51,093 nt of DNA from Pseudomonadota bacterium (GTDB taxonomy: Bacteria; Verrucomicrobiota; Verrucomicrobiia; Limisphaerales; SXTU01). The notes under the pieces are model-generated. The model did not search any database and had not been told where the DNA came from. It was given only the letters and a program-made list of their open reading frames with translations. The position numbers and the translations under genes are program-made. Of the stretch, positions 1 through 9,800 are shown piece by piece (positions within the stretch are counted from its first letter, which is position 1; each line of letters opens with the position of its first letter). Where the stretch lies: contig RFSE01000017.1 in NCBI GenBank assembly GCA_009924135.1, forward strand, positions 1 to 51,093. The letters run 5' to 3'.

Positions 1-86
1 GCGTCCTCGCCTGCGAGTGCGGGCGGCGTCTCGCCGCCCGCAGGTACTCGGGGCGGGACGCCCCGGTAACTCGCAGGCGAGGACGC
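1..86. repeat. Nested inverted repeat that can fold as a three-stem (cloverleaf-like) structure
   Basis: Positions 1-18 are the exact reverse complement of 69-86. Inside this outer 18-bp stem lie two further perfect hairpins: 19-28 with 32-41 (10-bp stem, 3-nt loop) and 50-55 with 59-64 (6-bp stem, 3-nt loop). The whole is very GC-rich and has no credible coding content. It starts at the first base of the window, so it may extend further left. It resembles REP/BIME-type intergenic palindromes in organisation; I cannot assign it to a named family. Confidence 0.7.
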
Positions 87-174
87 CTGCGGTACATGGC
101 AGGGCGGCGGCGGACGTGCTCCTGGCGCAAGGTGGTTCACGGGTTCAAAGCGCGAACCGCTGGTTGGGAGAATT

Positions 175-297
175 CTCACCCCGGCCCTCTCCCGCTGGGA
201 GAGGGAGAAACTTCGGCCGCCTTTCCCCACTCGCTGCCCCTGTCAACCACGACGGACTTTGTGGCTCCCTCTCCCAGCGGGAGAGGGCCGGGGTGAG
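175..297. repeat. Perfect 33-bp inverted repeat pair (175-207 and 265-297)
   Basis: Positions 175-207 and 265-297 are perfect reverse complements, separated by 57 nt. Each arm also contains its own internal palindrome around CTCCCGCTGGGAG, so each can fold alone. The pair lies between the nested element at 1-86 and the end of the DUF1552 gene at 493. The remaining stretch 298-492 shows no gene, terminator or motif that I can support. Confidence 0.75.
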
Positions 298-492
298 GGA
301 GAAATCGTTCATTGGTTCACTGCGGGAATTCGACCAGAGCATTCCAGTAATTGGTTTTACCCACTACGGTTAGCGTTGCCGCCGATGGGCAGTGGTTGGG
401 TTCCTGCACCGCCAATTTCGCACCGGTCGCTTCTCATCAATGACGTAGTGTGCGTTGGCGGCACGACGACTGAGGGCCGTAAAGCCGATGGC

Positions 493-1785
493 TTATGCGA
501 CAATTTCTTTAAGTACACCGGTGCTGTCGCCGTGGCGCTCGGCCTTGACGCCGACCCCGTGGAGCATGGTGAGCCAGACATTGCACAGGGGCGTGTCCTT
601 CGGCGCGACGATGCTCTGACCGAGCTTCAAGCCGGCCCCGCGGCCGGTGATGATCGTCGGGCAGTTGCTCAGCTCGTGGCCCGTGCGGATGTTGCTGCCG
701 TAGGCGAGGGCGACGTGATCGAAGAGACTGGTGCCATCGGCTTCCTTGGTGGCTTTCAGCTTGTCGAGGAAGCCCGCGAGCAGCTCGCTTTGGGCGAGAT
801 CGCGGCGCTGGGAGGCATCGAGCTTCTCGCCCAGCGTGGTGTGGTAATGGCTCATGTCGTGCGGATGCACCTTGATCTCGAGCGCGGTGAGGAGCGTGTT
901 CACGGGCTGGCGGAAGGTCATCACGCGCGTGCTGTCTGTCTGCATGGCGGCGATCATGAGGTCGTACATGAGCTTGATCTCCTCCTTGCCGTTGACGCCG
1001 GGCTTTGGCTCGGGGAGCGGGGCTTTGGGCTGCGGCACACCCATCCACTGCTCTTCCTTGGCCAGCCGCGTCTCGATGTCGCGGATGCCCTGGAAGTATT
1101 CTTCGAGCTTGGCATTGTCGCTCTTGGCCAGGCCGCGCTGGAGTGCCTTCGCATTGTCGAGCACGGCGTCCAGCACGCTGCGCTTCTGGGCGAGCATCGC
1201 CTTCTGCTGCTCGATGGGCGTGGTGTCCTTCGCAAAGAGCCGGTGAAACGCCGCCACGGGGCCGTTCTGCCCGCCGACCGGCTTCCCGCTCACATCCCAG
1301 GCCATCGACAAACCGGGACCATGCCCGCTGAGATCGCCCGTCTGGCTGCCGTTGAACTGCAATGACGAAAACCGGGTCTGCAAACCCAACTGCGCTGCGG
1401 CCACCTGGTCGGCGCTGATGCTGTTGTGGAAACTCTGCCCCGGCTGGGCGTAACGGTTCGCGCCCGTGAGCCACATGGTGCTGCCCCAGTGTCCTTCGTT
1501 CGAGTACTTGTTCCACAGCCCCTGCACGACGGAGAAGTCCGCCTTGTGCCGTGCGAGGGGCTTGAGGCCGACGGGCAGCTCATAGTCCGCGCCGGGTTTC
1601 TTGATGTCCGGATACCAGGTCGCCTCGGTGATGCCCCAGCCAAAGCCCAGGAAGATCAAACGCTTCGGCGGAGCGGCCGGAGCGGCGGCGGCAAACGGCC
1701 GGAAGCCCAGCGATTCGAGGGCCGGCAACGCAATCAGGGCGGTGCTGGATTGGAGAAACCGGCGGCGGCGGAGCGGGGCGTTCAT
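493..1785 (-). CDS. DUF1552 family protein, Tat-exported (copy A)
   Basis: A 430-residue DUF1552 protein. The start at 1785 is preferred over an upstream ATG at 1854 because it opens directly onto a twin-arginine signal (MNAPLRRRRFLQSS followed by an Ala/Leu-rich stretch to about residue 38). Family features are the N-terminal KRLIFLGFGWG strand, the central WG/TG blocks, and the C-terminal segment with HVALAYGSN and the late WLTMLHGVGV. DUF1552 is widespread in Planctomycetes and Verrucomicrobia beside PSD cytochrome proteins, but its reaction is unknown; the alkaline-phosphatase-like DUF1501 family occupies equivalent neighbourhoods. It lies 76 nt downstream of a giant PSD gene on the same strand, so the two are probably co-transcribed. 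The location is inferred to be periplasmic, exported folded. Family call is secure; function unassigned. Confidence 0.9.
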   Translation of the reverse strand: MNAPLRRRRFLQSSTALIALPALESLGFRPFAAAAPAAPPKRLIFLGFGWGITEATWYPDIKKPGADYELPVGLKPLARHKADFSVVQGLWNKYSNEGHWGSTMWLTGANRYAQPGQSFHNSISADQVAAAQLGLQTRFSSLQFNGSQTGDLSGHGPGLSMAWDVSGKPVGGQNGPVAAFHRLFAKDTTPIEQQKAMLAQKRSVLDAVLDNAKALQRGLAKSDNAKLEEYFQGIRDIETRLAKEEQWMGVPQPKAPLPEPKPGVNGKEEIKLMYDLMIAAMQTDSTRVMTFRQPVNTLLTALEIKVHPHDMSHYHTTLGEKLDASQRRDLAQSELLAGFLDKLKATKEADGTSLFDHVALAYGSNIRTGHELSNCPTIITGRGAGLKLGQSIVAPKDTPLCNVWLTMLHGVGVKAERHGDSTGVLKEIVA

Positions 1786-1861
1786 ACAATACTTGGAAGA
1801 GCGGACGATGGCGTAGGGCGATTGATTGAAGGAAAGGGTTTGCGAGTTGGCCACCAGGACT

Positions 1862-4800
1862 TCACTTGGTTTGAAACTCCCGGCTGCTAACCAGGGTGTG
1901 GACGAACTCGCGCGTGGCGAAACCCTTTTGTCCCGTGCGCCGCACCATCTCCTCGATCAACGGCTCATCGCGGAACCCCAGCGGCCGTCCCAGTGCATAC
2001 TCGATCAAGACCATGCTGAAGCCCCGGGCGAAGCTGGTGTCCCGGGCGGCGATGAGGTCGCGCAGTTCAAAATAGCTCTGGAAGGCTGGGCCTTTGTGGA
2101 GTTGCGAGGCGGCTTCGATCGCCCACGTCTTGCTCGCTCCCTTCACCGGTTTGCCCTTCTCGTCCATGACTTGGTAGGTGTCATTCGTGCGCCACTGGCC
2201 GACGGCGTCGAAGTTCTCCAGCCCAAAGCCGATGGGATCAATCTTGCGATGGCAGCTCGCGCACTGGGCGTCCTCCTGATGCGCCTGCAACCGCTCGCGG
2301 GTGGTGAGGACCTTGCCGGCGAGACGGGTGATCTGCGGGACGTTCGCGGGCGCAGGCGGCGGCGGGTCGTTGAGGAGCTTGCGCAGCACCCAGGACCCGC
2401 GCTCGACGGGACTGGTGCGGTCACCGTTGCCGCCCATGACATTGATGGCGGCCATGCCGAGCAGGCCGCCGCGCGGCGAGTCCTTGGGCAGCAACACTTT
2501 TTGGAAGGCATCACCCGTCACGCCCGGGATGCCATAGAAGTCGGCGAGCAGGTGGTTGACCACGACGTAGTCGGACTTGAGCAGGTCGCGCAGCGGGGCA
2601 TTGTGCCGCAGAAGGTAGGCGAAGGTCTCATAGACTTCGTTCTTCGCGGCGAGCCGGGTGCTGTCATCGAAGCGCGGGAATTTCGGACGGTTCACCTCGA
2701 AGAAATCGAGCCGGTCCATGCCCAGCCATTGGAAGAGGAAACCACGTACGAAATCCTGCGAGCGCGGGTCATCCAGCAGGCGCGTGGTTTCAGCGGCGAG
2801 CACGGCGGGCTTCATCAACTCACCGCGCCGGGCCAGATCCAGCAGTGCTTCATCCGGCGGCGCGCTCCAGAGAAAATACGAGAGGCGCGTGGCCAGCTCG
2901 GAACCGGTGAGGGGACGACGTTTTTCATCGGCGGCCGGCTCGGCGAGATACAAAAACATCGGCGACGACAAAACAACCGCGAGGGTTTCGCGCAGGGCCG
3001 CACCGTGTTTCGCGCCGTTCTTCAACTGGGTGTCGTAAATGCTCGCGAGGCGTTGCAGGTAGCTTGCGGGCGGTTCGGTACCCCGGAAGGCCGCCGTGGC
3101 GAAGCGCGCAACCGCAGCTTGGACATCGGCGGACGCAGGCGCAGGGCTCTTGTCATTGACCGGCAGGCCGGCGAGGGCGGCCAGACCGGGCGGCTGCGGC
3201 TTGGCGGCGTCGCTGAGACGCTCGATCTCCAGGTAGTCGATCCACAACACGGCCTCGGGGCCAATGCCATTGCGCTTCACGGCCTCGGCCCGTTTGCGTC
3301 CGCCCTCGTCGTTGTTGTCCCAGGCACCCTTCTCCCGGATGAAAAGCGTGCGATCTCCGGCATCGGTCTGCGAGCGTGTGAGCGTGAAGGGCAGCTCGAC
3401 AATCTGCGGCCGGTCCATCGTGCCGGTGACCTCGAACGTCGCACGCACCATGCCGTTGCGCGGGTGCATGCCCACTTCGAGGAAGCGCTGCTCCGGCCGG
3501 GCGTCATTCGCCGCCGCGAGGCGGACGCGGAAGACGTAGCTGCCGCTGGTCCACTCGCCGGGCACGGGCAGTTGCAGGAAACCCAACGCCATCACCGCCG
3601 GATGCATCGTGGGCGTGCCGAGATATGCGCCCCGGTCGAGCGCCGGCTGCTTCAGGTAATACTCGTGGTACTTCTGCCAGTTCTCGCCGAGGGCGCTGTT
3701 GGCCTTGTCGGCGTTGTTTTCCTCCGTCTTGAACCCGAACGACTCGGGCGAGGGTGCCCCTTTGATCTTGTCCCAGGACCGGCGGAAGATGGCCTCGTTC
3801 TTCGAGCTCTTGCGCAACTCGGCGACGATCTCCTTGTTCTCCGACCGGGCGGCGGCTTCCTCGACGGCCTTCACCCAGCGCTGGGCACGATCCCGCGCGT
3901 CGATCTGCTCGGCGACATACTTCGACACCTTTTCGTTCGCCTGTTCGCACTCGTAACGTACCTTGTTCAGGCCCTTGGCCGAGACCGACCCGACCTGACG
4001 GTTGTCCCCGATGCCAAACTTTGCCTCGCCGGCCACCACCGGCTTTGCGCCGGTCGTTTTGCGCTCGATCTCCAGCCAATCCACCCACAGGGCCAGCTCC
4101 GGACCGATGCCGTTCTTCGCCTTGCCCTCGCCGAAGATGCGGCGGGTCTGCGTGTAGTGATCGTTGCTGCCTTTCTCGCGGATGAAGATGGTGCGGTTGT
4201 CGCCGTCCGTGTTACCCTTGGTCAAGGTGAGCGGAATCTCAATAACCTGCGGCGCGGCCATCGTACCGGTAACCTCGTGCGTGCTCATCACCGGGCCGTT
4301 GCGCGGGTGAATGCCAAACTCCACGAACCGCCGCTCGGGCGGAGCCTGATCGGTCGCGGCAATGCGCACCCGCACCGTGTAATCGCCCACCGGCCAACTG
4401 TACGGGACGCGCAGGCTGATCACGTCGTTGCCGAGATCGTTGCCCGCCATGATGGTGAGGTACGCACCCGTATCCAGGTGCGGCTGCTTTAGGTAACGCT
4501 CGTGGTAGGGCCGCATGTATCCGGCCCCGATCGGGGTGGCGTAACCGAGCGCACCGTTAGCCTTGTCGGCATTGTTCTCCACCGTTCTGAAACCGAAGTC
4601 CTCCGGCGCCGGTGCGCCCTTGAGCATCGCCCACGAGCGTCGGAAGGTGTCGTCGTTCTTCGACTCCTTGCGCAACTGCGCCACGACGGTGGCGTTCTCC
4701 GGCCGGGCCGCCGCTGCGTCCACGGCCTTCACCCATTGCTTCGCCCGCTCAAGTGCATCGAGCTTCTCTTCGTAATTCTTGCGGATCACCTTGAGCGAAT

Positions 4801-5422
4801 CCTCGGCCTCATACCGCAGCTTCCGCTCCTCGCCCGCCGCCGCCTGCCACGCGAACGCCTCTTCGAGCGCCTCGCGTCCGAGGGATTGATACTGCTCAAA
4901 CTGGTTCGCCGACATGAAGAGGTTCACGCCCGCCGTGTCGAAGCCGCCCGTGCCCGTGTCCGCCGGCAACTCCGTCACGTTGATCTCCACCCCGAGCAAT
5001 TCGCGCAACGTGTTGCGATACTCGCGCCGGTTCAGCCGCCGCATCGTGATGACGCCGTTTTGATCGTTGAGCGTGCGCCGCGCCGCCACCATGGCATTGG
5101 CGAGATCATCCAGAAAATCCGTCTTGGCCGCCCGCGCCGGCTGCTTCTCCCCGTCCGGCGGCATCTCACCCGAGTTCATCTGGTTGAGAATCTTCTGCCA
5201 GCGCTCGGCCGTTTCGAGGTTCGTGATCGTGAACGGCAGATCGTCCACGCGGAACTTGCCCTTCTGCTTCTCCGGTCCGTGACAGCTCACGCAGTGCTCC
5301 TTGAGCAGCGGGCGATGTTTCTCGTTCATGCCGGCGCGGGTGTCGCTTTCTGCGGCGTGGCCGCTGAAGGGCGTGAAACTGAAAGCGGTGACCAGCAATA
5401 ATAGGGAGACCTTTGGAGGCAT
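1862..5422 (-). CDS. Giant planctomycete-type cytochrome/PSD protein with an internal duplication (copy A)
   Basis: The start at 5422 gives [16 protein letters not shown], a Sec signal peptide ending near HAA-ES; the frame stays open upstream but looks non-coding there. The 1186-residue protein has a c-type heme motif CVSCH at 44-48, then DUF1587-like sequence to about 190, DUF1595/DUF1592-like sequence at about 770-970, DUF1588 with a second heme-type motif CASCH (1054-1058) followed by [13 protein letters not shown], and a C-terminal DUF1585 region ending [11 protein letters not shown]. Between these, residues about 202-455 and 488-737 are a tandem duplication of a beta-rich module (both contain RAKQ/QRWVKAV, the ENNADKAN stretch, HPRNG, EVTGTM and IFIREKG/LFIREKG). 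Such proteins are usually 800-1000 residues, so the duplication explains the size. Role: presumed periplasmic redox or binding protein paired with the DUF1552 protein; unproven. Confidence 0.88.
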   Translation of the reverse strand: MPPKVSLLLLVTAFSFTPFSGHAAESDTRAGMNEKHRPLLKEHCVSCHGPEKQKGKFRVDDLPFTITNLETAERWQKILNQMNSGEMPPDGEKQPARAAKTDFLDDLANAMVAARRTLNDQNGVITMRRLNRREYRNTLRELLGVEINVTELPADTGTGGFDTAGVNLFMSANQFEQYQSLGREALEEAFAWQAAAGEERKLRYEAEDSLKVIRKNYEEKLDALERAKQWVKAVDAAAARPENATVVAQLRKESKNDDTFRRSWAMLKGAPAPEDFGFRTVENNADKANGALGYATPIGAGYMRPYHERYLKQPHLDTGAYLTIMAGNDLGNDVISLRVPYSWPVGDYTVRVRIAATDQAPPERRFVEFGIHPRNGPVMSTHEVTGTMAAPQVIEIPLTLTKGNTDGDNRTIFIREKGSNDHYTQTRRIFGEGKAKNGIGPELALWVDWLEIERKTTGAKPVVAGEAKFGIGDNRQVGSVSAKGLNKVRYECEQANEKVSKYVAEQIDARDRAQRWVKAVEEAAARSENKEIVAELRKSSKNEAIFRRSWDKIKGAPSPESFGFKTEENNADKANSALGENWQKYHEYYLKQPALDRGAYLGTPTMHPAVMALGFLQLPVPGEWTSGSYVFRVRLAAANDARPEQRFLEVGMHPRNGMVRATFEVTGTMDRPQIVELPFTLTRSQTDAGDRTLFIREKGAWDNNDEGGRKRAEAVKRNGIGPEAVLWIDYLEIERLSDAAKPQPPGLAALAGLPVNDKSPAPASADVQAAVARFATAAFRGTEPPASYLQRLASIYDTQLKNGAKHGAALRETLAVVLSSPMFLYLAEPAADEKRRPLTGSELATRLSYFLWSAPPDEALLDLARRGELMKPAVLAAETTRLLDDPRSQDFVRGFLFQWLGMDRLDFFEVNRPKFPRFDDSTRLAAKNEVYETFAYLLRHNAPLRDLLKSDYVVVNHLLADFYGIPGVTGDAFQKVLLPKDSPRGGLLGMAAINVMGGNGDRTSPVERGSWVLRKLLNDPPPPAPANVPQITRLAGKVLTTRERLQAHQEDAQCASCHRKIDPIGFGLENFDAVGQWRTNDTYQVMDEKGKPVKGASKTWAIEAASQLHKGPAFQSYFELRDLIAARDTSFARGFSMVLIEYALGRPLGFRDEPLIEEMVRRTGQKGFATREFVHTLVSSREFQTK

Positions 5423-5457
5423 GGAAGGCAAAGTCAGAAGTTGGGCACTGGGATAAG

Positions 5458-6804
5458 CTACTTGAACACGACGGTCTTGGGCATGGCCTGCTTTATCCGG
5501 TCCACGCTCTCCCAACTGATACCGGTTTCCCGGATCGTGAGGTTCCCAAGGTGACCGAATTTCATCAGGTCATCCAGGGTCGCATCGGTGACCTTCTTCA
5601 TGCCCCGCAGCCGGAGCTGTTTCAAATGGGTCATCTTCTGGAGCGCGCCACTGTGGATGCCCTGATCGGTGACTCCAATGCAATATTCCAGCCACAGGTT
5701 CTCGAGGCTGGTCAAGGGCAGGACATGCAGAAGGGTTTCGTCGCGGATGTTGTTATAACCCAAATCCAGCGTGGTGAGGTTGAGCTTCACGAGGTGCGCG
5801 AGGCCGGGGCCGTTGATTTCGTTGCGCACCAAGGAGAGTTCCTTGAGCTTGGGTGAGCCGTGCAGATGTTGCAGCCGTTCATCCGTCAGGCCGCAGTCGA
5901 TCAACTCGATGCTCTGTACGGTTTCTAGCTTGGACAACGCTTGCAGCGCCGCATCGGAAAGCTGGGTGTGGGTAAGGACGAGTTTGCGCAGGGACTTCCA
6001 CGCCGCCAGACACTCCAGTTCGGTGGCGGAGATCGCGCGGTGACCGAGGGTCAGATTGGTCAGCCGCCGGCAGGCCTGGAGATGCCTGACGGCTTCATCA
6101 TCAAGCACGTTGGGCAGGCTCAAACTGCCGAGCTTGGGCAGCGACGCAAGCACGGCCAGGTCGCTGGATGCCAGCTTCGCATCCAGCAGGTCCAGGCCTT
6201 CGAGGGTCGTAATCGAGGCGATCGTGCGCAAGCCCATGCCCGTCACGCGCGGCCGGTCGGCCACCGGCTTCATGAACGGGTAGGACCACTGCGGCGCACC
6301 AAAGCCCACCTTCTCGTATCGGATGATCGGCGTGATGGAAAGAAAGCGGAGGTTGGGGAGCTTGGTCAGCGGCACCACGCCTTCGTCCGAGAGACCGGTT
6401 TCATACACGCTGACGAACGACAGGTCCGGCAGGGTAGTGATGAGGGCAATGATCTCATTCGACACCTTCGGCCCCCACAATCCCAAGTGCGACAACTTCG
6501 GCGGGTTGCCCGACCAGCGGAAAAAAGTCAGCGAGCCACGCTGGCCTTCGACCCGGCCCGCCTCCTGCATGCGGAGCATCGCCGGAGAGATTTCACCCTT
6601 CGGCTGCTCCGTATAGCGGGACGCAACGGGTTTGGAGACTGCTTCCGCTTTTGATTTAGGCGTGTCGGCACCGAATGCGGCGTGACCGGCGACAAGCGCG
6701 ATCAGGACGCACCGGACTGTGGACCGTGTTCCGTGGTTCTTCAAAGGCGGTGGAGATTGTCCGAGCCACGGACCTTCAGACTTCTTCCAGCGGCTTCTTC
6801 GCAT
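5458..6804 (-). CDS. Exported leucine-rich-repeat protein
   Basis: A 448-residue protein. Residues 1-46 contain a basic leader, then a hydrophobic stretch (VLIALVAGHAAFGA) that looks like a signal peptide with an unusually long n-region. From about residue 100 to the end come roughly ten to twelve LRR units of the cysteine-containing/ribonuclease-inhibitor-like kind (for example LTNLTLGHRAIS, LRKLVLTHTQLSD, LTTLDLGYNNIRD, LKQLRLRGMKKVTD). No enzymatic domain is visible. LRR proteins of this kind are common in PVC bacteria and presumably bind proteins at the cell surface. The only usable ATG places the start inside the last 29 nt of the upstream DUF1552 gene, so the two are probably translationally coupled. 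Ligand unknown. Confidence 0.82.
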   Translation of the reverse strand: MRRSRWKKSEGPWLGQSPPPLKNHGTRSTVRCVLIALVAGHAAFGADTPKSKAEAVSKPVASRYTEQPKGEISPAMLRMQEAGRVEGQRGSLTFFRWSGNPPKLSHLGLWGPKVSNEIIALITTLPDLSFVSVYETGLSDEGVVPLTKLPNLRFLSITPIIRYEKVGFGAPQWSYPFMKPVADRPRVTGMGLRTIASITTLEGLDLLDAKLASSDLAVLASLPKLGSLSLPNVLDDEAVRHLQACRRLTNLTLGHRAISATELECLAAWKSLRKLVLTHTQLSDAALQALSKLETVQSIELIDCGLTDERLQHLHGSPKLKELSLVRNEINGPGLAHLVKLNLTTLDLGYNNIRDETLLHVLPLTSLENLWLEYCIGVTDQGIHSGALQKMTHLKQLRLRGMKKVTDATLDDLMKFGHLGNLTIRETGISWESVDRIKQAMPKTVVFK

Positions 6805-8107
6805 CGCCGAAGGTCTTGGGCCGCAGCTCCATCTTGTCCATCATGGAGAGGTAGAGCCGGCAGAGCTGGCGCTCGGGCTTCTCCTTGTAGTCGAGGGCAC
6901 GGCCGCCCTTGAGCCGGCCGCCGGCCCCGCCGAGCAGGATGACCGGGAGCTGGTCGTTGTCGTGCCTCGCCCCGGCCATCATGCTGGAGCAGTGCATGAG
7001 CATCGTGTTGTCGAGCAACGTGCGCGGGCCTTCCTGGATCGCGTCGAGCTTCCGGGCGATGTAGGCCAGTTGTTCCATGAAGAACTGGTTCACCTTCAGG
7101 TAGTCCTCGCCGTCGCTGTGCGAAAGCAGGTGATGGATCATGTAGTCGATGCCGTTCCCCTTTTGTTGCACGCTGGGAAGGTTGGGGAAACGCAGCGCGC
7201 TGTGGTCGTTGTTCAGCTTCAGCGTCGTGATGCGCGTGGTGTCCGTCTGGAAGCCGAGCACCAGCAGGTCGCACATGAGCCGCATGTGCTCGCCGATGTC
7301 CTGTGGGATGCCGTCGGCGGGACGGGCGATGTTCGGCTTCGCGAGCGTGGGCCGCCAGCCCTGTACTTCGCCGCGTTTGCCCGCGTTCTCAATGCGCTTC
7401 TCCACGTCGCGCACGGAGTCGAGATACTCGTCGAGCTTGCGCTGGTCGGCAGTGCTGATTTGCCGGCGCAGGCCGCTGGCATCCGCGAGCACGGCATCCA
7501 GCACGCTCTTGTCGCCGGGCGTGGCGTCGTCCTTGAACAACCGGTCAAAGGCCAGCGCCGGGTAGAGCTCCAGCGGCGTCGGCGTGGTGGGCGAACTCCA
7601 CGAGATGTGCGAGCTGTAGAGCATCGAGTAGTTCTTGTGCACCGACGGGTTCGAGTGCTCGCAACCCAGCACCAGGCTCGGCACCTTCGTCGAGCGGCCG
7701 TACGTCTGCGCGAGCAACTGGTCAAAGCTCGTGCCGGAACGGATCTCCCCGCCCGAGGCGATGGGCGCGCCTGAGAGCATGTTGCCCGTCTGCGAGCTGT
7801 GGATGTTCCCCTTGCGCGCCTCCTCGTGATACAGGCCGCGCACGAAGGTCAGCTTCTCGCGGAAGTCCGCCAGCGGTGCGAGCACGCGGCCCAGTTCCAT
7901 CGCCTTGCCTTCACCCTTCGCCCACCATTCCTTTGAGTGGAAACCGTTGCCGGAAAACGTGACCGCGAGCCGGATCGGCGCTTCGCTGGCGGGCTTGCTC
8001 TTGCCGGGCTCGTCGCCCCAGACGTTGAAGGACTCCATCCACGGCAGCGCCATGCTGACGCCGACGCCGCGCAGGAAGGCGCGGCGGTTGAAACGGTGGG
8101 TGCTCAT
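6776..8107 (-). CDS. DUF1552 family protein, Tat-exported (copy B)
   Basis: A 443-residue DUF1552 protein with a clear twin-arginine leader (RFNRRAFLRGVGVSMALPWMESF). Family hallmarks follow: IRLAVTFSGNGFHSKEWW, GKAMELGRVLAPL, the HSSQTGNMLSG block, KSVLDAVLADASGLRRQ, and a late MLMHCSSMMAGARHDNDQLPVILLGGAGG segment that keeps the HDN element shared with better-preserved members. Its 3' end overlaps the LRR gene by 29 nt, and its start is 12 nt after an immunity-like gene, so all lie in one minus-strand transcription unit. The nearest PSD partner (9801-14012) is separated from it by that immunity-like gene. Function of DUF1552 is unknown; periplasmic location is inferred from the Tat signal. 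Confidence 0.9.
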   Translation of the reverse strand: MSTHRFNRRAFLRGVGVSMALPWMESFNVWGDEPGKSKPASEAPIRLAVTFSGNGFHSKEWWAKGEGKAMELGRVLAPLADFREKLTFVRGLYHEEARKGNIHSSQTGNMLSGAPIASGGEIRSGTSFDQLLAQTYGRSTKVPSLVLGCEHSNPSVHKNYSMLYSSHISWSSPTTPTPLELYPALAFDRLFKDDATPGDKSVLDAVLADASGLRRQISTADQRKLDEYLDSVRDVEKRIENAGKRGEVQGWRPTLAKPNIARPADGIPQDIGEHMRLMCDLLVLGFQTDTTRITTLKLNNDHSALRFPNLPSVQQKGNGIDYMIHHLLSHSDGEDYLKVNQFFMEQLAYIARKLDAIQEGPRTLLDNTMLMHCSSMMAGARHDNDQLPVILLGGAGGRLKGGRALDYKEKPERQLCRLYLSMMDKMELRPKTFGDAKKPLEEV

Positions 8108-8119
8108 AAAGGAATCGGC

Positions 8120-9532
8120 TTACTTTGTATTTCTAAAACCGGTGTGAATGACAAGCTCCATCTCGGCTGCACGCTTGTCCAATTTGGCCAAATCGACGCC
8201 CCAACCCCACTCCTCCCCTGAATTCCACGAGCCGACCTCGGCGATGCTGCCGACGGTCATCCCGGCTGAATCCAGCCATCGAATCTCATTCACGTTACCG
8301 CCGCGAACCACGACTCCAACGCTGCCGGTCCGATTGACTTGCACGCTCAGACCTCCTTGCTGAGTCTCATCAAGGATCAGCCCCGACACTCTGGGCTTCC
8401 ATGGAATGCGGATTGTCCGGGTCAGGAACTCGGCCGCAACCAGGAAATCCACCACGAGTGCGACTAACCTCTCTTTGGTGTCGAACACCCAGAATGCCGG
8501 GTAGCTGCCATCTCCATGTCCACTGCTGACAATGACCGCGTTCGGAGCCGCCGAACCGCCTAGCTTCATGAAAGTTCCCCCTAGATGGTCTCCTGATTCA
8601 AGATAGCCACGACTCCAAGCTTCATAGTCACGCTCGTGATCACGTTTTCCCCTGCTCATGTATGCTCTCGCATCGCAGAGCGCAACATTACCGCAATCGA
8701 CGCCAATCGTGGAGCCATCGCCGTCAACGGTCACGGCGCGCCGATAGGTGAAACGCCCCGTCCTCTTTCGATAAAATACAACCCGAACAGCAGCTACAGT
8801 GTGGTCCAATTCACACGTTTCGACGTCATATTCACCAGGCGGAACGCGGAGGGATAATGGTCGGGCGTCCTCGGGACGGTAGCTAAAATCACGAATCACA
8901 ATGGTCCCGCTTGAGACGGATAGTTTGCCAATCTTCCGCACGGTGACGGGCTGCGGTTCGCGCATGAGAGTCCCCTTAACGATTTGGCCAGGTTTGAAGA
9001 GAACCGCACAGTTTGGCTCATCACCGGCCTCTGGTGGTGGCGGCACTGCACGAAGAGTCGGCTTCTTAAGCAGCGCCTCCAGTTCGGCCGGGTCAAAGGC
9101 GGCTTCTTTTTCGTCGTCAAAGAACTTCACTACGGAGGCAATGCGCCACTCCCCTTTCTGCAACTTCAACTTGTACTCATTGTATTCACAAGCGTAAGTG
9201 CGTGAGATGACAGTCTCCACGACGGCTGAATTCCCTGATATGGTGGCCAGCCGCACTTTCTCAGCTGATGGGTCATGTTCAGCCGGGGTTCCAAAGCTGG
9301 CCGCACTGTTATCCTTGCAGTTTGAAGCCCAATGCAGCTCGCCAATTTTCTGGACAGCGGAGCTCCATTTTTCAAACACATCCACGAGACTTTCTGCGGC
9401 GTTCCTGGGGCTCACTTTCTTATCGCCCCCGTTTGCCCGCCAGCTTCTGTGCCAGGCGCGGATGTAAGCTTCAACACGCGCGCTTGGAGTCAGCGCGGCA
9501 TCCCTTTTATTCGGATGTTTTTTGCTCGGCAT
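8120..9532 (-). CDS. NTF2-like + DUF4241 protein, resembling an immunity protein
   Basis: A 470-residue protein with no signal peptide, so cytosolic. Residues about 15-140 look like an NTF2-fold immunity domain: an alpha-helical start (VEAYIRAWHRSW), then a strand-rich end closing with YKLKLQKGEWRIASVVKFF. Residues about 185-365 match DUF4241 in pattern: IGKLSVSSGTIVIRD, LRVPPGEYDVE, VDCGNVALCDA and the characteristic GHGDGSYPAFWVFD followed by LVALVVDFL. The last 100 residues form a further beta-rich module that I do not recognise. NTF2-type immunity domains protect against polymorphic toxins; here there is no toxin gene nearby. The base composition looks AT-richer than its neighbours, suggesting acquisition. 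It sits between a PSD gene and a DUF1552 gene. Immunity function is inference from fold-level resemblance only. Confidence 0.6.
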   Translation of the reverse strand: MPSKKHPNKRDAALTPSARVEAYIRAWHRSWRANGGDKKVSPRNAAESLVDVFEKWSSAVQKIGELHWASNCKDNSAASFGTPAEHDPSAEKVRLATISGNSAVVETVISRTYACEYNEYKLKLQKGEWRIASVVKFFDDEKEAAFDPAELEALLKKPTLRAVPPPPEAGDEPNCAVLFKPGQIVKGTLMREPQPVTVRKIGKLSVSSGTIVIRDFSYRPEDARPLSLRVPPGEYDVETCELDHTVAAVRVVFYRKRTGRFTYRRAVTVDGDGSTIGVDCGNVALCDARAYMSRGKRDHERDYEAWSRGYLESGDHLGGTFMKLGGSAAPNAVIVSSGHGDGSYPAFWVFDTKERLVALVVDFLVAAEFLTRTIRIPWKPRVSGLILDETQQGGLSVQVNRTGSVGVVVRGGNVNEIRWLDSAGMTVGSIAEVGSWNSGEEWGWGVDLAKLDKRAAEMELVIHTGFRNTK

Positions 9533-9800
9533 AAATAATGGATTGGGGCGTTCCTGCCAGAAGGTGCGGCTTATTATTTAGGATCAGGGTCAATCATCAA
9601 TGATAAGAAGAACGAGCCCTCATGCACCATAACTTCCGAACGGCAAACGGAACGCAATATGTCCATGGCGATTTGAGGAGAGGCGAAATTCCGAGACAAC
9701 GTCTCGAAATTTCCGGCTCTGCCTGCGCGCGGTGTTGACTCCGCGTAACCGATTTAGGCGCTTTGGCAATCGCTCGTTTCATGGCTCAGACAATCTGATT

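Noticed and set aside
1826..4492. An 888-residue open frame on the plus strand
   Set aside because: It is antisense to the PSD gene on the minus strand, shows the Arg/Leu/Gly-heavy composition of a reverse-frame shadow of high-GC coding DNA, and has no recognisable domain.
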